In this document: in pieces, positions 1 to 10,915 of the stretch
How the letters are laid out: each line of letters opens with the position of its first letter
How positions within the stretch are numbered: the first letter of the stretch is position 1
Source of the DNA: Crotalaria pallida
Lineage: Eukaryota > Streptophyta > Magnoliopsida > Fabales > Fabaceae
NCBI GenBank assembly: GCA_037953625.1
Contig: CM075656.1
Coordinates: 78,759,001-78,823,000 of the forward strand
Direction: 5' to 3'
Length of the DNA stretch: 64,000 bases
Made by a program: the position numbers and the translations under genes
The notes under the pieces: generated by a model
Database searches by the model: none
Told to the model about the DNA's origin: nothing
The model's input: the letters and a program-made list of their open reading frames with translations, nothing else

Positions 1-240
1 TAACCACCAAAATTCTAAGATCCATGGGAACATGATACAGCTGAATTTAGTTAGGACTAATTACAAATAAAAATGATTACTTTGACCATGATAACAGTTT
101 AAATCTTAGCAGTAAACACACCATCAGCTAACTTAAACTTATAATTAAAAAAAATGGCAAGTTGAATCTGATAAATAGGAGATTGCAATGAAGCATCAAT
201 CAAAAAAATGAAGAACCCTAATGAATGAAGGATCAATTAC

Positions 241-320
241 CAGCCATGGAGGCGCTTGTGGAGATTGATGGTGTACTCTCTGGTAACAATCTCCTCCTTC
301 CTTCCTCTGCTCTCCACCAT
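241..320 (-). CDS. RPL31: 60S ribosomal protein L31, first coding exon (partial gene)
   Basis: Read on the minus strand from the ATG at 320, this exon encodes 26 residues plus two bases. It includes the stretch VTREYTINLHKRLHG, the signature of the N-terminal part of eukaryotic L31, a protein of the large cytosolic ribosomal subunit near the peptide exit tunnel. The exon ends in TG at 241 and is followed by a GT donor at 240-239; the next codon should be completed to Cys in exon 2. Positions 1-238 are AT-rich and hold no further L31 exon, so the rest of the gene lies off the left edge. Upstream, a donor-like AAG/GTACC near 462 and an acceptor-like GTGCAG near 359 suggest a 5' UTR intron. The promoter motifs at 562-615 fit a ribosomal protein gene. 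Identity is firm; the UTR intron is inferred. Confidence 0.9.
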
Positions 321-561
321 TTTCAATCACTCTTTCTCTCTCTTCACCTTCACTTACCTGCACAACACACAACACAATACAATACCCCTAATTACCAATC
401 ACATCAGAATCAGAAGAAGAAGAAGCCAAGAGAAACATGAAAATCAGAGAAAAAGGGGTACCTTAGAATCGGGGAAGGGTTTCAAAGTTTCAACCTTTGA
501 GGCGTAAACAGAACAAGAGTGTCAAATATTATAGCACCACAACCACAAGGGATCGTAACCT

Positions 562-615
562 AAACCCTAATGGGCCTCTACCGGGTTTTTTCTTTGTTGG
601 GTTAGGTATAGCCCA
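562..615 (-). promoter_or_regulatory. telo-box and site II motifs upstream of RPL31
   Basis: A telo-box (AAACCCTAA, 562-570) directly abuts a site II element (TGGGCC, 571-576). A second site II-like motif reads TGGGCT on the minus strand at 610-615. This pair is characteristic of plant promoters for ribosomal protein and other translation genes, where TCP-class factors and telo-box-binding factors act. It lies about 240 bases upstream of the L31 ATG, a sensible distance if the 5' UTR has an intron. Confidence 0.75.
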
Positions 616-630
616 ATGATAAAAAAAAAA

Positions 631-1362
631 CATTTTTTTGACCCCTTTTTCCTCATTGACCCTCCTAATATTTTAAAAGTTAAAAAATGCAAGAAAATTT
701 TTTTAAAAAAAATCATTTTTATCTTTTTTTCTTGTTCTCTCTCTTTCTCACTTGTTTTTTTTTTATAAAAAAAAATTCACCTACGCTAACCCTAGTGTAC
801 GTATAATATACAAATATGAAGGGGTCAATGTATTAAGGAAAACCAATTTTTTACCCAATATGTTTGGGTCAACATGCTTGAAAAAAAAAAACAATTTTCC
901 CCAGTATATTGGCCCCTCTTTCGTCTCCCATTAGTATTTGTAAATTATACGTATGCTGGGGTGTCGGTGTACATAAGAAATTTTTTTAAAAAAAATCGTA
1001 CGATCATACAGGAGCATACAGAGCACATATGTTTTTAAAATTTGGTATTATTGTATGTTAAGATTTTATTTTTCTACAATCTTTGTTTGTTAGTTTTGCT
1101 AAAATTTAATATTTCCATTCGAGTTTTCTTATTCTTGATGGAGAGAGAGGAGTGAGAGAGAAGGAATGGAGGTTGAGGGAGAGGGAGAGGGAAAGGAAAT
1201 AGAGAGAGGAGAATAGAGATTGATGAAGAGGGATAGAGAAATAGAGATTGAAATAGAGGGAAAGGAAGAAGAAGGGGAGGGAAAGGAAGAAGAAGATGAG
1301 AGAAAAGAATGAGATTGAGAGGGGTATTTTAGAGAAAAAATTTGGAAGGGGGTCAAAAAATG
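631..1362. mobile_element. possible TIR element with a homopurine interior
   Basis: The ends CATTTTTTTGACCCC (from 631) and its near inverse at 1351-1362 look like short terminal inverted repeats. The interior is AT-rich up to about 1130. It then becomes an almost uninterrupted purine tract on the plus strand (about 1139-1340, mainly GAGAGA, GGAA and GAAGAA units). No coding sequence is supported; the long frames on the minus strand there are Ser/Leu/Phe-rich products of the purine tract. No convincing target-site duplication was found, so the element call is weak. Confidence 0.3.
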
Positions 1363-1832
1363 AATTTTCTAAAAAAAAAGTAGAGAGAAACTTTGCCACA
1401 CAACGTACTCAACATCACTCTACAACACAAACTTGCTCGATCACCACGGTGTAAATTTACCTTTTTCTTAATAGCAGTGACCGAAAATGGTGAATTGAGA
1501 CATGATCGAAACAATTTAAGAGATAATAAGAACATGATATGAAACGATAAAAATATCTTTTCCAAATAAATTTTGAAGAGTCCTGGCCTTGTTTTTTTAT
1601 CCCCAAATCTCTTTTAAATGTGAAAATTCCAAAATGTTCTTAATTTGTATTTTTTTTGCTCGGGGATATAAAAAAAAATTCCGAGAGGATATTGATGTAA
1701 TATAATTGTTTTTCCGACTCGGGGATATCGAAAAAGTATTTCGTGAGATGCTTGTCCGAAAATTACAAGGATACGTAATTTTTTATTTCAAAAAATCAAT
1801 GGGATTTGTGGATAAAAAGCAGGTGTAAAAAC

Positions 1833-1970
1833 CAGGTGGTGTTTGGGCTTCACATTTTTGTGGTCCAACTAATCCATCTCGGATCAGCGAATTGTACGAG
1901 TCTTTGACTCAACGGTATGGATCCTCCTCAAGAATTGTTGCCTCACTAGAACCAAGAATTTTATATTCCA
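1833..1970 (+). repeat. dispersed repeat, copy A (unclassified)
   Basis: This segment matches the reverse complement of about 26735-26875. Both contain a CAGGTGGT start, a CCAACTAATCCA block, a TTTGACTCAACGGTATGGAT block and a nearby CCTCACTAG. Divergence is moderate, with small indels. The repeat is interrupted on its right by the Mutator-like element that begins at 2046. The class is unknown; a non-LTR or SINE-like tail is possible. Confidence 0.6.
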
Positions 1971-2045
1971 AGAATTGTTGACTCAACGAGTCTTTGTACT
2001 AGGCCAATCCACTTGGGTGTATAAAAAGCAGGGTTTATGTTCCAA

Positions 2046-3203
2046 GAATTTTAGTTCTCAAACCCCTAACTTTAGTTCCAAACCCTATTTTAATTGTGAA
2101 AAGTAAAAATGTCCTTCTTTCTTATTTTCCACCCAAACTCCAAATCCCAATTCTTATCCACCCCAAACCTCATGTCCACCCTCCTCCTCCTTCTTCTTCC
2201 CAAGTATTATTCCCACTAATCCCATTTACCTATAGCAAGTGCAGAAAGAAAACAAGAATCCAGATACCAAAAACACATAAAAGAAAAAAGAAAACAACCA
2301 CCGACCTTTAAACCCAAACCCATTTACCTAATGTTCTCAACATTATAATAGTAGATAAATGATGAAACTAATCCTACCCAATGGGAAGACCACCAACATA
2401 TTACCAATTATAATTTAAGAATACGAACAAACAAGATAACCAGACAAAAACCAGAAAGGAACCAAAAACATAAAATCTAAATCAAAAATAAGATTTCAAA
2501 CTCTCCAAAGAAAATTATGTTATATTGTAATCAATGCATCTAAAGAAACAACATCATTTTGAATATAAAATCTGAAACGGGTTGGCGCCTCCCGCCGCAA
2601 TGCAACACCACCGTTACCAACGAACTTCTTTGTTGAAGCCAAGGCATTAGGTGGAGGCGGATCTTTCGAGCACAGCCTCATCGCGGATCGAGTGGTGGTT
2701 GAGTACTCAAGCGTTTGTGGTGAAGGTGGTAGCACTGGCGTCATCGGAGTTGGAAATAGCGGCGGTGTCAACAACGAGGAGTTCAATGTTGGTGGTGGTT
2801 TTCTAGCCGGTGGCGATGACGGGCCTGCGACGGACAGCGGCGGGATTTGCCGTTGTGTGTCGGGCAGCGGTGGGTCGGTGGCTGAATTCTCAGATCTAAT
2901 GTGTGAATGTGAAGAAGGAAAGATAAGAGTCAGAGTAAGAGAACAAAAAATAAAAAAAAATTAAAAAATGGTGGAAACTTTGGAGAAGAGATGATAGATC
3001 TAAATAATGAAAATGATTTGAATGAAGAAGAGACACTTTGTTCAGTTTAAGAAGAAAAAGAAGAAGAAGAAAGAAAAAGAAGATAAAGCGTGGGTTTGGG
3101 AAAGGAAGGAGTGAATGGGGTTTGGGAAAGAAGAAAAACATGTTTTTGATTCTCGATTAAAATGGGGTTTGGGGCTAATGATGAGGTTTGGGAACTAAAT
3201 TTC
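2046..3203. mobile_element. Mutator-like TIR element, family A copy 1
   Basis: The left end GAATTTTAGTTCTCAAACCC and the right end (reverse complement GAAATTTAGTTCCCAAACCT) match the termini of the other family copies. Flanks are ATGTTCCAA (2037-2045) and ATATTCCAA (3204-3212), a 9-bp target-site duplication with one mismatch. At about 1158 bp this is the longest copy. The middle (about 2570-2880) is GC-rich, with many GGCGG and GGTGG codon-like units, sharply different from the AT-rich surroundings. The outer parts are CT- or GA-rich. No transposase is present. Open frames inside are short and low-complexity, so I annotate no gene. The GC-rich core may be captured host sequence (inference). 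Confidence 0.75.
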
Positions 3204-3212
3204 ATATTCCAA

Positions 3213-4960
3213 AACTCAACTTTGAAAGTAAGAGCCTTCAGCCAAATTGGTAAGGCTTAATGGAGGGGGAGGTGAAAGCAAGCTCATTTTCTCTATTATC
3301 TCCTTTTCACTCTTTATCGCCATTCTATCATTGTTGTCATAGTCACCATCACCACCACATAATCATCATTGTCACCAGCACTATAGTGTTATTGTACTAA
3401 ATTATCATGGTTTCTGCACCATTTTTGTTGGTATAACCACAATCATTGAGCTTATTATTATTGAGTTCACTATCATCATCAACATCCCCAACCACCCTTA
3501 ACTCAATACCCAACCATCGCTAATGAGCTAAAAGTATAGTACATCATTTATGTTATAGTATAATTTTGAATAAAGGTAATTTTGTCATTTGTTTATAATT
3601 TATATAATATTTGTCATTATCTAGTGTATTAGAAACGAACACGATATAGGTGTAATGTTTTACCCTGCACATAATTAGTTTTATATATTATTTTTTTTTT
3701 AAAGAGGAGTGTGGTTAAGCAAGTTGGAGTGTCAATGGTCCTATTCATGTAAATTATAATCGATTAGGCTTTGTTTTTATATATACACTACATAATTGAA
3801 TATTAACATTATGTTTAAGGAAATTATTAATATTTTTTTTATACTCAAAGAATTTTTTTTTTTAAAGGGAGAGGAAGAACGCAGATTTTTGAATTCAGGG
3901 ACTCAAATTTAATGCCTCACATTTTTGCCAATTAAACTAAATTTTGAGAATGAACTCAGTTATCTATAAATTATGTTAAGAATTGTAATAAGAACAATAA
4001 TACGTTTATTTTTACTTATGAGGATGAATTTGATGTACCCAAATTTATTTTTTATGATGTAAAGTAAAAAAATAAAACAACAAGGAAACATCAAGCGAGT
4101 AATATTTTTGTTAACAAGGCACAATGTGGTAAGCACAGAATGAGCATATTCATATACCATGTTTACCTGGGTATGAAGAGGCAAGCTCTTAATTTTATAT
4201 GTAAATATGAAGTGGCGCTTTCAAGGATAACTCTAACAAATTTGTTTAGGCTAATAAAAGGTAATTTTACAAAAGTGATTTTATCAAAGGTGTTTTGTTA
4301 GAGTTAACAGTCACTTTAGTCTTCGAAAGTTATTCTCTCACTTATCCAAACCTAAAAGAAAAATTTACATCAATTTAATTCCCAAAAATTAACATGACCC
4401 CACATTAGTTCTTTTAGGGACTTATTATTTGATGACCATACAAATATTTGACGGACCAAAATTTATATTTCGTGATGTCATATTAATCTTTGAGAGACTA
4501 AATTAATGTAAAAATCTTTTGGGAACTAAATTGATGATCGATGTACCTTTGAAAGGCCAAAATAAATGTTTACTTCTTTTTTTTTTGGTTGCCCACCTGG
4601 TTCGCGTGCCTGACTGTGGTAGGTGAGTCTCCCGGTACGAGTTTTGTGCATACTTTTCTTTTTAATTAATACCAAGAAAAGCTGATGAATTGATAGAAAT
4701 ATGATCTAATGCTTATAAGAATTCAAATTATTTATGCAAGTGTGAGAAGCAATATATTTTAATCAAAATAATCAAATGTCTTAATGTGAAAAATCTGAAA
4801 CAAATAGACCCTTTAATACAAGGACATAAGTGAAGTATGTAATTGATAGATCAGAGAAAAGTAACCTTCATACTATTTATTTGACAGTAACTTATATTGT
4901 TTACTGTAATTTTACCATCATATTTTAATGTACACGGGCTAAACAGAGAATGGCGTTTAC
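3213..4960. other. intergenic stretch without a supported gene
   Basis: Between the Mutator-like element and the deoxyhypusine synthase promoter I see AT-rich, low-complexity sequence with ATC/CAT-rich tracts (3300-3500). A degenerate foldback-like segment at about 4300-4565 has arms resembling 'ttagtccctcaaaa'-type MITE arms. A short segment at 4162-4211 is repeated at 4981-5030. No open frame looks coding. Confidence 0.5.
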
Positions 4961-5030
4961 ATGCTGAGAACAGCCATGCATTTACCTGAGTATGAAGAGG
5001 CAAGGTTGTAGTAATTTTATATGTGAATAT
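4162..5030 (+). repeat. 50-bp direct repeat pair upstream of DHS (4162-4211 and 4981-5030)
   Basis: The two units share TTTACCTG, GTATGAAGAGGCAAG and AATTTTATATGT, then AATATGA, in the same order and orientation, 819 bases apart. The second copy ends about 25 bases before the predicted TATA box of deoxyhypusine synthase, so it lies in the proximal promoter. The duplicated block may carry regulatory sites or be a small transposon footprint; the sequence does not decide. Confidence 0.6.
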
Positions 5031-5056
5031 GACCGTGACAGTGTGACACCATGTAC

Positions 5057-5064
5057 TATAAATT
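5057..5064 (+). promoter_or_regulatory. TATA box of deoxyhypusine synthase
   Basis: TATAAATT lies 86 bases before the ATG, at a normal plant core-promoter distance. Transcription would start near 5090, giving a short 5' UTR with the A-rich context GAAAATGAG at the start codon. Confidence 0.5.
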
Positions 5065-5142
5065 CTGCTTCTCTTTCGTTTATTTTTCAAAGAGTAACAT
5101 ACATCAGTGAAAGCATTTAACTTTAAAGAGAAAAAAACGAAA

Positions 5143-7280
5143 ATGAGTGCTGACTTAGCTTCAGCTCACGCTGCTGTCTTCAAGGAATCAGAAAACCTTG
5201 AAGGAAAATGCGACAAGATTGAAGGTTATGACTTCAACCGCGGTGTTGATTATCATCAACTCATCAAGTCCTTGGTTACCACTGGTTTTCAAGCTTCCAA
5301 CCTTGGTGATGCCATCAATGTCGTTAACCAAATGGTTCTTTCACTTCACACCCCTCTTTTTTCTTTCTACAAATACCAAATTCAATAGACTAATAGCTCT
5401 TTATGAAGACCAATAACATTTATTACATGTCTTTATCTAACTATGTTTTTTTTAGTTATAAATTTCTCACCTTATCATCTTTGGATTGAAGCTTGATTGG
5501 AGGCTTGCTGATGAACCCATAACCGAGGGTTGTAGCCAAAAAGAAAGAGATTTGAATTATCGAAAGTCCATTACGTGTAAAGTGTTTCTTGGTTTCACTT
5601 CTAATCTTATCTCCTCTGGTGTTAGAGACATTATTCGATTTATTGTTCAACATCGCATGGTGAGTTTCCATAAATAGTAAATAAGAATATCAAATGCATA
5701 ACACACCTCTGGTTCCCTAATTTGGATTCATAAGACAATGCTTTAGTTTTTATTAATGTTACTTTTTTTTTTAATAAGATAAAAAAATTCATGCCAATAA
5801 GTACTAACTTGTGTTGTTTTGCTAGAGCAAGTGTCTTAAAAATATGTAGTTCCATGTATGGCAGTCTCTTATTATTAATATTTTAATTTGCATTATCTTC
5901 CATGCAGGTTGATGTAATTGTCACAACAACAGGTGGCATTGAAGAGGATTTTATAAAGTGTCTTGGACCAACATACAAAGGAGATTTTGCATTGCGTGGT
6001 GCTGAATTGCGCTCAAAGGGATTGAATCGTATTGGTAATTTGTTGGCCCCTAATGGCAACTACTGCAAATTTGAGGATTGGATCATTCCCATTCTTGATC
6101 AGCTGTTGAAGGAACAAAATGAAGAGGTATATATACAAGGGCACTACTTCGATGTAACCAAATTTTGGATGGTTGAAAACAATCCTTTAGTGGACCAATG
6201 TTTGTTTGACAAATCAACTAATTTGAGCTGACATGGCAATAACTTACAACTTCATTAGCTGACGTGTCAAACAATCATTGGTTCATTTAAGGAATTGTTG
6301 TGCAACCATCCAAAATTTGGTTGCATGATAGAAATATTCTATATTCTATTTCAATCAGTAAAAAAAATTATCAGCAAAACAAAAGCATATTAGTGCACTA
6401 TTAAATTTATACGGGTAAGTCTTGGATAAATAAATTAATCTGTCCGAACAAAAAAAAAATTAATTTCTAATCCATCTATGCCTACTTTGTTCTCATCAAA
6501 ACAAGGTAAAAGTTAGTAATTTTAATTTAATTAGTACGATTGAGTGACAAATTATGTATTCTGAAGTAAGTTCATCATTTTCACAATTAACATTTTTTTT
6601 TCCCTTATTCATATATAATTTTTTACTTTCATTTTTCAGAAAGTGACTTGGACACCATCTAAGATAATTGCTCGATTGGGAAAGGAAATAAACAATGAAA
6701 GTTCGTATCTTTATTGGGCATACAAGGCAAGAATGAAACAAAAGCTTCAATTTTTCAGTAGATTATGTTATCCTCTCCACTTTACGAGAAATTATTGTAT
6801 GGTCTCGGACACATCCACACTATTAATTTTATTAAATATTTATATTTTTAATTTTTAATTAATTAATAATACATCCAACGGTATGTATGTAGTCCGGGAC
6901 CAATCACACAATAATTCCCCCCCACTTTACCTATATGTCTTGCTTTATTATATGTTTATTGGATATTTTTATTTTCTATTCCCTCCCTACCTATGAAAAC
7001 AATTACAAGTATTAAATTTGTTTCAATATTTTACAGAACAACATTCCAGTTTTCTGCCCGGGATTAACAGATGGCTCAATTGGGGACATGTTGTACTTTC
7101 ATTCCTTTAAAAGCCCTGGTCTAGTTGTGGACTTAGTACAAGGTTTCATACTTTATTTATTTATTTATACTTTCTTATGAAATGTTTTTATTTTTTATTT
7201 TTTTGCTTTCTTTCAACTTTCAACTTTCTATATTTCTATGTTTATATATAACATAGAACCATGCATGAATATATAGCTAA

Positions 7281-7350
<70 letters not shown>

Positions 7351-7869
7351 TAACGTATGTATGTAACAGATGTAAGGGCCATGGATGGTGAAGCTGTACA
7401 TGCAAGTCCTAGGAAGACAGGCATGATTCTTTTAGGAGGTGGTCTTCCAAAACATCACATTTGCAATGCCAATATGATGCGTAATGGAGCTGACTATGCT
7501 GTCTATATTAACACTGCTCAAGAATTTGATGGAAGTGACTCTGGAGCTCGTCCAGATGAGGCCATTTCATGGGGAAAGATTCGAGAATCTGCTAAGACTT
7601 CTAAGGTAGCTAGATCTATGTATATATACGTATGTAGTTCATATTTAGTTTTCTAATTGCCATACTATTTGAGTCTCTTTTATTTTGATCTAATAATATG
7701 CCTGAAAATGCTAGATGATCATTTACTTTAAAGGTTATGCTGAATAGTATGTGTTTTTAATTATTTCATTATTAACCAGGTACACTGTGATGCAACAATT
7801 GCTTTCCCTCTGTTGGTCGCTGAAACTTTTGCCAAAAGAGTGAAGCTTGTCAACAATAATAAAGAGTAA
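5143..7869 (+). CDS. DHS: deoxyhypusine synthase, complete 7-exon gene
   Basis: Exons are 5143-5334, 5492-5659, 5908-6126, 6640-6726, 7037-7142, 7370-7605 and 7780-7869. They join in frame to 365 residues, close to the roughly 370 usual in plants. The enzyme transfers the aminobutyl group of spermidine, with NAD, to one lysine of eIF5A in the cytosol, the first step of hypusine formation. Visible motifs are TSNLISSGVRD (about 100-110), TTTGGIEED (126-134), GGGLPKHH (about 280), NTAQEFDGSDSGARPDEA, and SWGK, whose Lys327 corresponds to the human enzyme-intermediate Lys329. Intron 4 uses a GC donor (AAG/GCAAGA at 6727), while the other introns are GT-AG. Intron 4 holds a small foldback and intron 5 an AAT microsatellite. 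Homospermidine synthase is a DHS-derived paralogue in some plants; the protein looks like ordinary DHS, but by eye I cannot exclude that. Confidence 0.95.
6785..6920. repeat. small foldback (MITE-like) in DHS intron 4
   Basis: The left arm AAATTATTGTATGGTCTCGGAC and the right arm around 6885-6920 are imperfect inverted repeats, separated by about 60 bases of A/T-only sequence. The whole lies inside an intron. No clear target-site duplication was identified. Confidence 0.5.
7281..7349 (+). repeat. (AAT)n microsatellite, about 23 units, in DHS intron 5
   Basis: A pure AAT/ATA trinucleotide tract ends 20 bases before the acceptor of exon 6. It should be highly polymorphic. The poly-isoleucine frame read from it on the minus strand is an artefact. 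Confidence 0.95.
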
Positions 7870-8502
7870 ACTGGAATGAATAAAGTGGAGAACCCAACCA
7901 AGCGGTCATAATGCATGCCTGACTGACATTATCAAGATATTTTAGTTCCTTTTATTTCGTTATCAGCTGGGATTCGTCTTATCTTGTGGTGTTTTTAGTC
8001 TTTGTTCTTTCTTTCTTCAAACTATGTAAAATAAAATAAATAATGTGCTATCTTTCATGAATAAGATTATCAAGTACGTATGTTTTTATTGAATAATGAT
8101 CATGTTGCAAAGTATTTTCCTCGCTTTAGTTAAAAATGGAGTATGAACTTTTTCTTTTGCTGCTATTACTACATAATTAAAATGGGTTTGCTTAAAACAT
8201 AACAAATGAATAAATAGAATTACTTATAAAAAATGAAAATTTAATTTTAAATAACCTATTAATCATCTACATCAAATAACACAAAGCAAAAACAAAAAAC
8301 CAAACCAAACTCTACATGAACAGGAAAGAGGAAGTTCATACCTGAAGGAGGGAGTCTCAGACGCGGCGGTGGTGGCGGCGAGGAAGAAGAACGGTGGAAG
8401 TTGAGTGGGTTGAGAAAATTGGAAAGTTGGAGGTTTGGGGTTTGGGAAATGAAAATATAAAAGGGAGGGAGTGATTCATTATGGATTAATCTGTTTTCCT
8501 TT
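7870..8502. other. DHS 3' flank and an exon-like minus-strand segment
   Basis: The first 200 bases are the likely DHS 3' UTR and terminator region (AATAAAATAAATAA-type signals near 8030-8050). On the minus strand, about 8460-8342 reads as a Pro/Ser-rich frame ending CTTCAG/GTATGA at a plausible donor. That could be the first exon of a lost gene, but no following exon was found to the left. I treat it as unresolved. Confidence 0.3.
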
Positions 8503-8922
8503 TTGCATGACAGTAGTTGGATTGGTGTTGGTTTCTGCATAAGATTTGATGTACATGAACATTATTATCCAATTAATTTGAGATGTGGAAAGGATCCCTT
8601 CGAGATTTGTTGTGGGTTAGGTAGGGATGGTGCATCACATGATAGGCCTGCTGCTATAGCAATAATAAGAGATCTAATCACATTTCAATTGGATCACCTC
8701 TATGGCTCTATCTGTCTACTATATTTTTCTCGAGAAGGAGGATTCGTTTGCAGCACTTTACTCCACCCAAAAATAAATGATCAAAATGGTTTGAAACTGA
8801 AATTGTCTTTTGAGTGTCCAGAGCAAGACATGTACCACCACTTCCCATTGTGGTACATGTCTCTCTCTCTGATGCTTATTTCGAAGAAATGCATGCACAA
8901 ACTAACTTCTCTTACTTTATGA
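8503..8922 (+). pseudogene. fragment resembling the C-terminal post-LRR domain of a TIR-NBS-LRR protein
   Basis: An open frame of 139 codons begins HDSSWIGVGFC and continues through VHEH and LSFECPEQ. This resembles the post-LRR (C-JID) region of legume TIR-NLR immune receptors, which typically starts with a W-I-G-x-A/G-x-C motif and is rich in beta-strand patterns. There is no TIR, NB-ARC or LRR sequence upstream. Sequence at 8260-8480 is unrelated, so this is most likely an orphan exon or relic. The start codon given is only the first ATG in the frame; the true exon may begin slightly upstream. A possible downstream exon follows an acceptor-like TTTTTCAG near 10053. Family assignment is from memory of motif style and is moderate at best. 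Confidence 0.45.
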
Positions 8923-10915
8923 CTTTATGTCAAAAATATTTCTCCACAGTTTGAACTTTGTTCTCAAAAGTTCGCTACTTTAAGCTTTTCACAATTTTGT
9001 TTTAACAAGCTTTCCATACTTTTGTAACAAATTTCAAAGCCAAACTTTTTATTTGTTTTGCCACTTTATGTAAATACAGAGAAATTGAACGACCAAGGGG
9101 CAATGTTAGTTGACATCTATTTCTGCATTACATTCACAGTCACAATCATATTACATGCCTGACTCTGAACCAGTTGACTTACAGATCCCAGTTTTGTGCA
9201 TTCTGAATTGTTTAAAATAATGTTTTACAAGTATTATATAATTCTCAGATTAGCCGACCTCACTTAGTGGAACAAAGGCTTAGTTTTTGTTGATATAACT
9301 CTCAAATTAAGTTAACTTCTTAAGAAACAAGATGTATTACTATTTATTAAGGTGAACTTCTTCATGTTTTGCATTTTTTCTAAGCTTATTACTATATCCT
9401 ACGATGAAAATGTATGCTAACTGCCATATGGAATAATGCTACTGCTTGTCTCTTCTGTTTTATTTTTTGTTTGGCATATTTCTGCAGAATAAAGTTTACT
9501 TCATATCTAACAAAAAAAAACTGGTGCAACTAAAGAGAAGGCATATATATAAGAAGCATTTACCAACGGGGTTTGGTTCAGTTGATATAAGGTCCCAACT
9601 AAAATCTTAAGAAGGGGACACGGGTGCTAGTAGCTCTGTGTTCGATTCCCATTAAAAACATCCCGCTGGGAGAGTCAGCTCGCTCCGAATTAGTCTCAAG
9701 GGTTCCCTGGTATTAAGGGTGCTCTTGGGGATACCGGTGGTTCCGCAAGGAATACGGACAAAAAAAAAATATATATATATATAGGAAGCATTTGACTATT
9801 AACAGGTATCTTTCTGCACTTTTAGTTCTGATCAAAGTAGAAATAAAACAAGGAAGCAAGGACAAGACTAATAAAAAAACTACATTATTCTAAACTTTTC
9901 AAGTGTTTATGCATCACGAATTGATTCAATTCAATTAAGAACTATGCAGGCTAATTTTTTTCTCACCTTTTAAAATTTGCTTCACAACTATCTGTCATAT
10001 ATAACCTTTTATTTTGATCAATGATTTGTAAGTGTATGAAGTTGCTTTTTTCAGGGGTTCTTCATGGTGGAAGAGGAGTTTGTAAAATACTACAGAGGAA
10101 AGGTTGAATGTAATTATAAAATGTGTTGTCCTGGTGGTGGTATATATAAATTGTTTTATGTTGAAGAAACCAGAAAGGAAAACTTATAATTGGATAGAAA
10201 AACTTTGAACAGACTCAAGGCAATCAAGTTGGCCAACCTTTTCTTTTTTATTACCTTGGATGTCCAAGTTCCTTCTTTAGTGAACCTGTGCAAAATGTGC
10301 ACAACAATTAATGAAGAACTAAAGTCTAAGTTGTCTACCTGTCCATATGTTGCTCGACTCTGTTGAGGGTGTTAATTTATTTTCCAAATTTATCTGATTA
10401 TAATTTTTTTTTCATTGTACTAATTAAAAAAATACCATATAAAATATAAATTGATTCTTTTTGTGAGTAGTAAGCATTTGATCCAATTTTTAATGACAAT
10501 AAATTTTTATTTATAAATATTTTTATTTATTTAACATTTTTTAGAGTTTCAATCATAATGATAAAAGTAATTTTGAAAAAGTACATCAAATGTTATTTTA
10601 ATTTTGAAAAAGTATATCAAATGATAGGAGTAATTATTGCATATGTAAATGTGCATCACATTGTTGTTTTTAAGTATTCTTAATTTGACCATCATTTCAG
10701 ATAGAAATTACTATGAAAAATCCGAAGTAATTAAATTCATGTAAATCAAGTATTATAGATGAACCGGGTAACAACTGTTATCTTCATTATCTTTTAATGG
10801 TCTTATGAAATATTATTTTTTTCACTGATTTATTCCTTTTAATGAAACCCTAAATAGCATAACGGGCTGAAGTCGATGGGTATGTTATAAGGCCCAGCAA
10901 TAGTTATTTCCATTG
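8923..10915. other. intergenic stretch with one SINE and no supported gene
   Basis: Apart from the SINE at 9562-9769 this is AT-rich sequence. A short frame after TTTTTCAG at about 10053 (GFFMVEEEFVKYYRGK) could be a remnant exon linked to the NLR-like fragment upstream, but nothing else supports it. The remainder to 10906 looks non-coding. Confidence 0.4.
9562..9769 (+). mobile_element. tRNA-derived SINE with target-site duplication
   Basis: The left part has an A-box-like TGGTTCAGTTGATA and a B-box-like GTGTTCGATTCCC about 50 bases apart, as in RNA polymerase III promoters of tRNA-derived SINEs. The unit ends in a short A tract (about 9760-9769). Flanking direct repeats of about 18 bases, ATATATATAAGAAGCATTT on the left and ATATATATAGGAAGCATTT on the right, match a target-primed insertion duplication with one difference. 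Body length of about 205 bp fits plant SINEs. Confidence 0.75.

Noticed and set aside
5107..5142. Upstream in-frame GTG start extending DHS by 12 residues
   Set aside because: The ATG at 5143 has good context and matches the usual N-terminus; a GTG start is not expected in a plant nuclear gene.
7242..7424. 60-codon minus-strand frame rich in isoleucine
   Set aside because: It is a translation of the AAT microsatellite in DHS intron 5.
5143..7869. Homospermidine synthase as the identity of the DHS gene
   Set aside because: Not excluded formally, but all visible motifs fit general DHS and no specialised-metabolism context is present; a phylogeny would be needed to claim otherwise.
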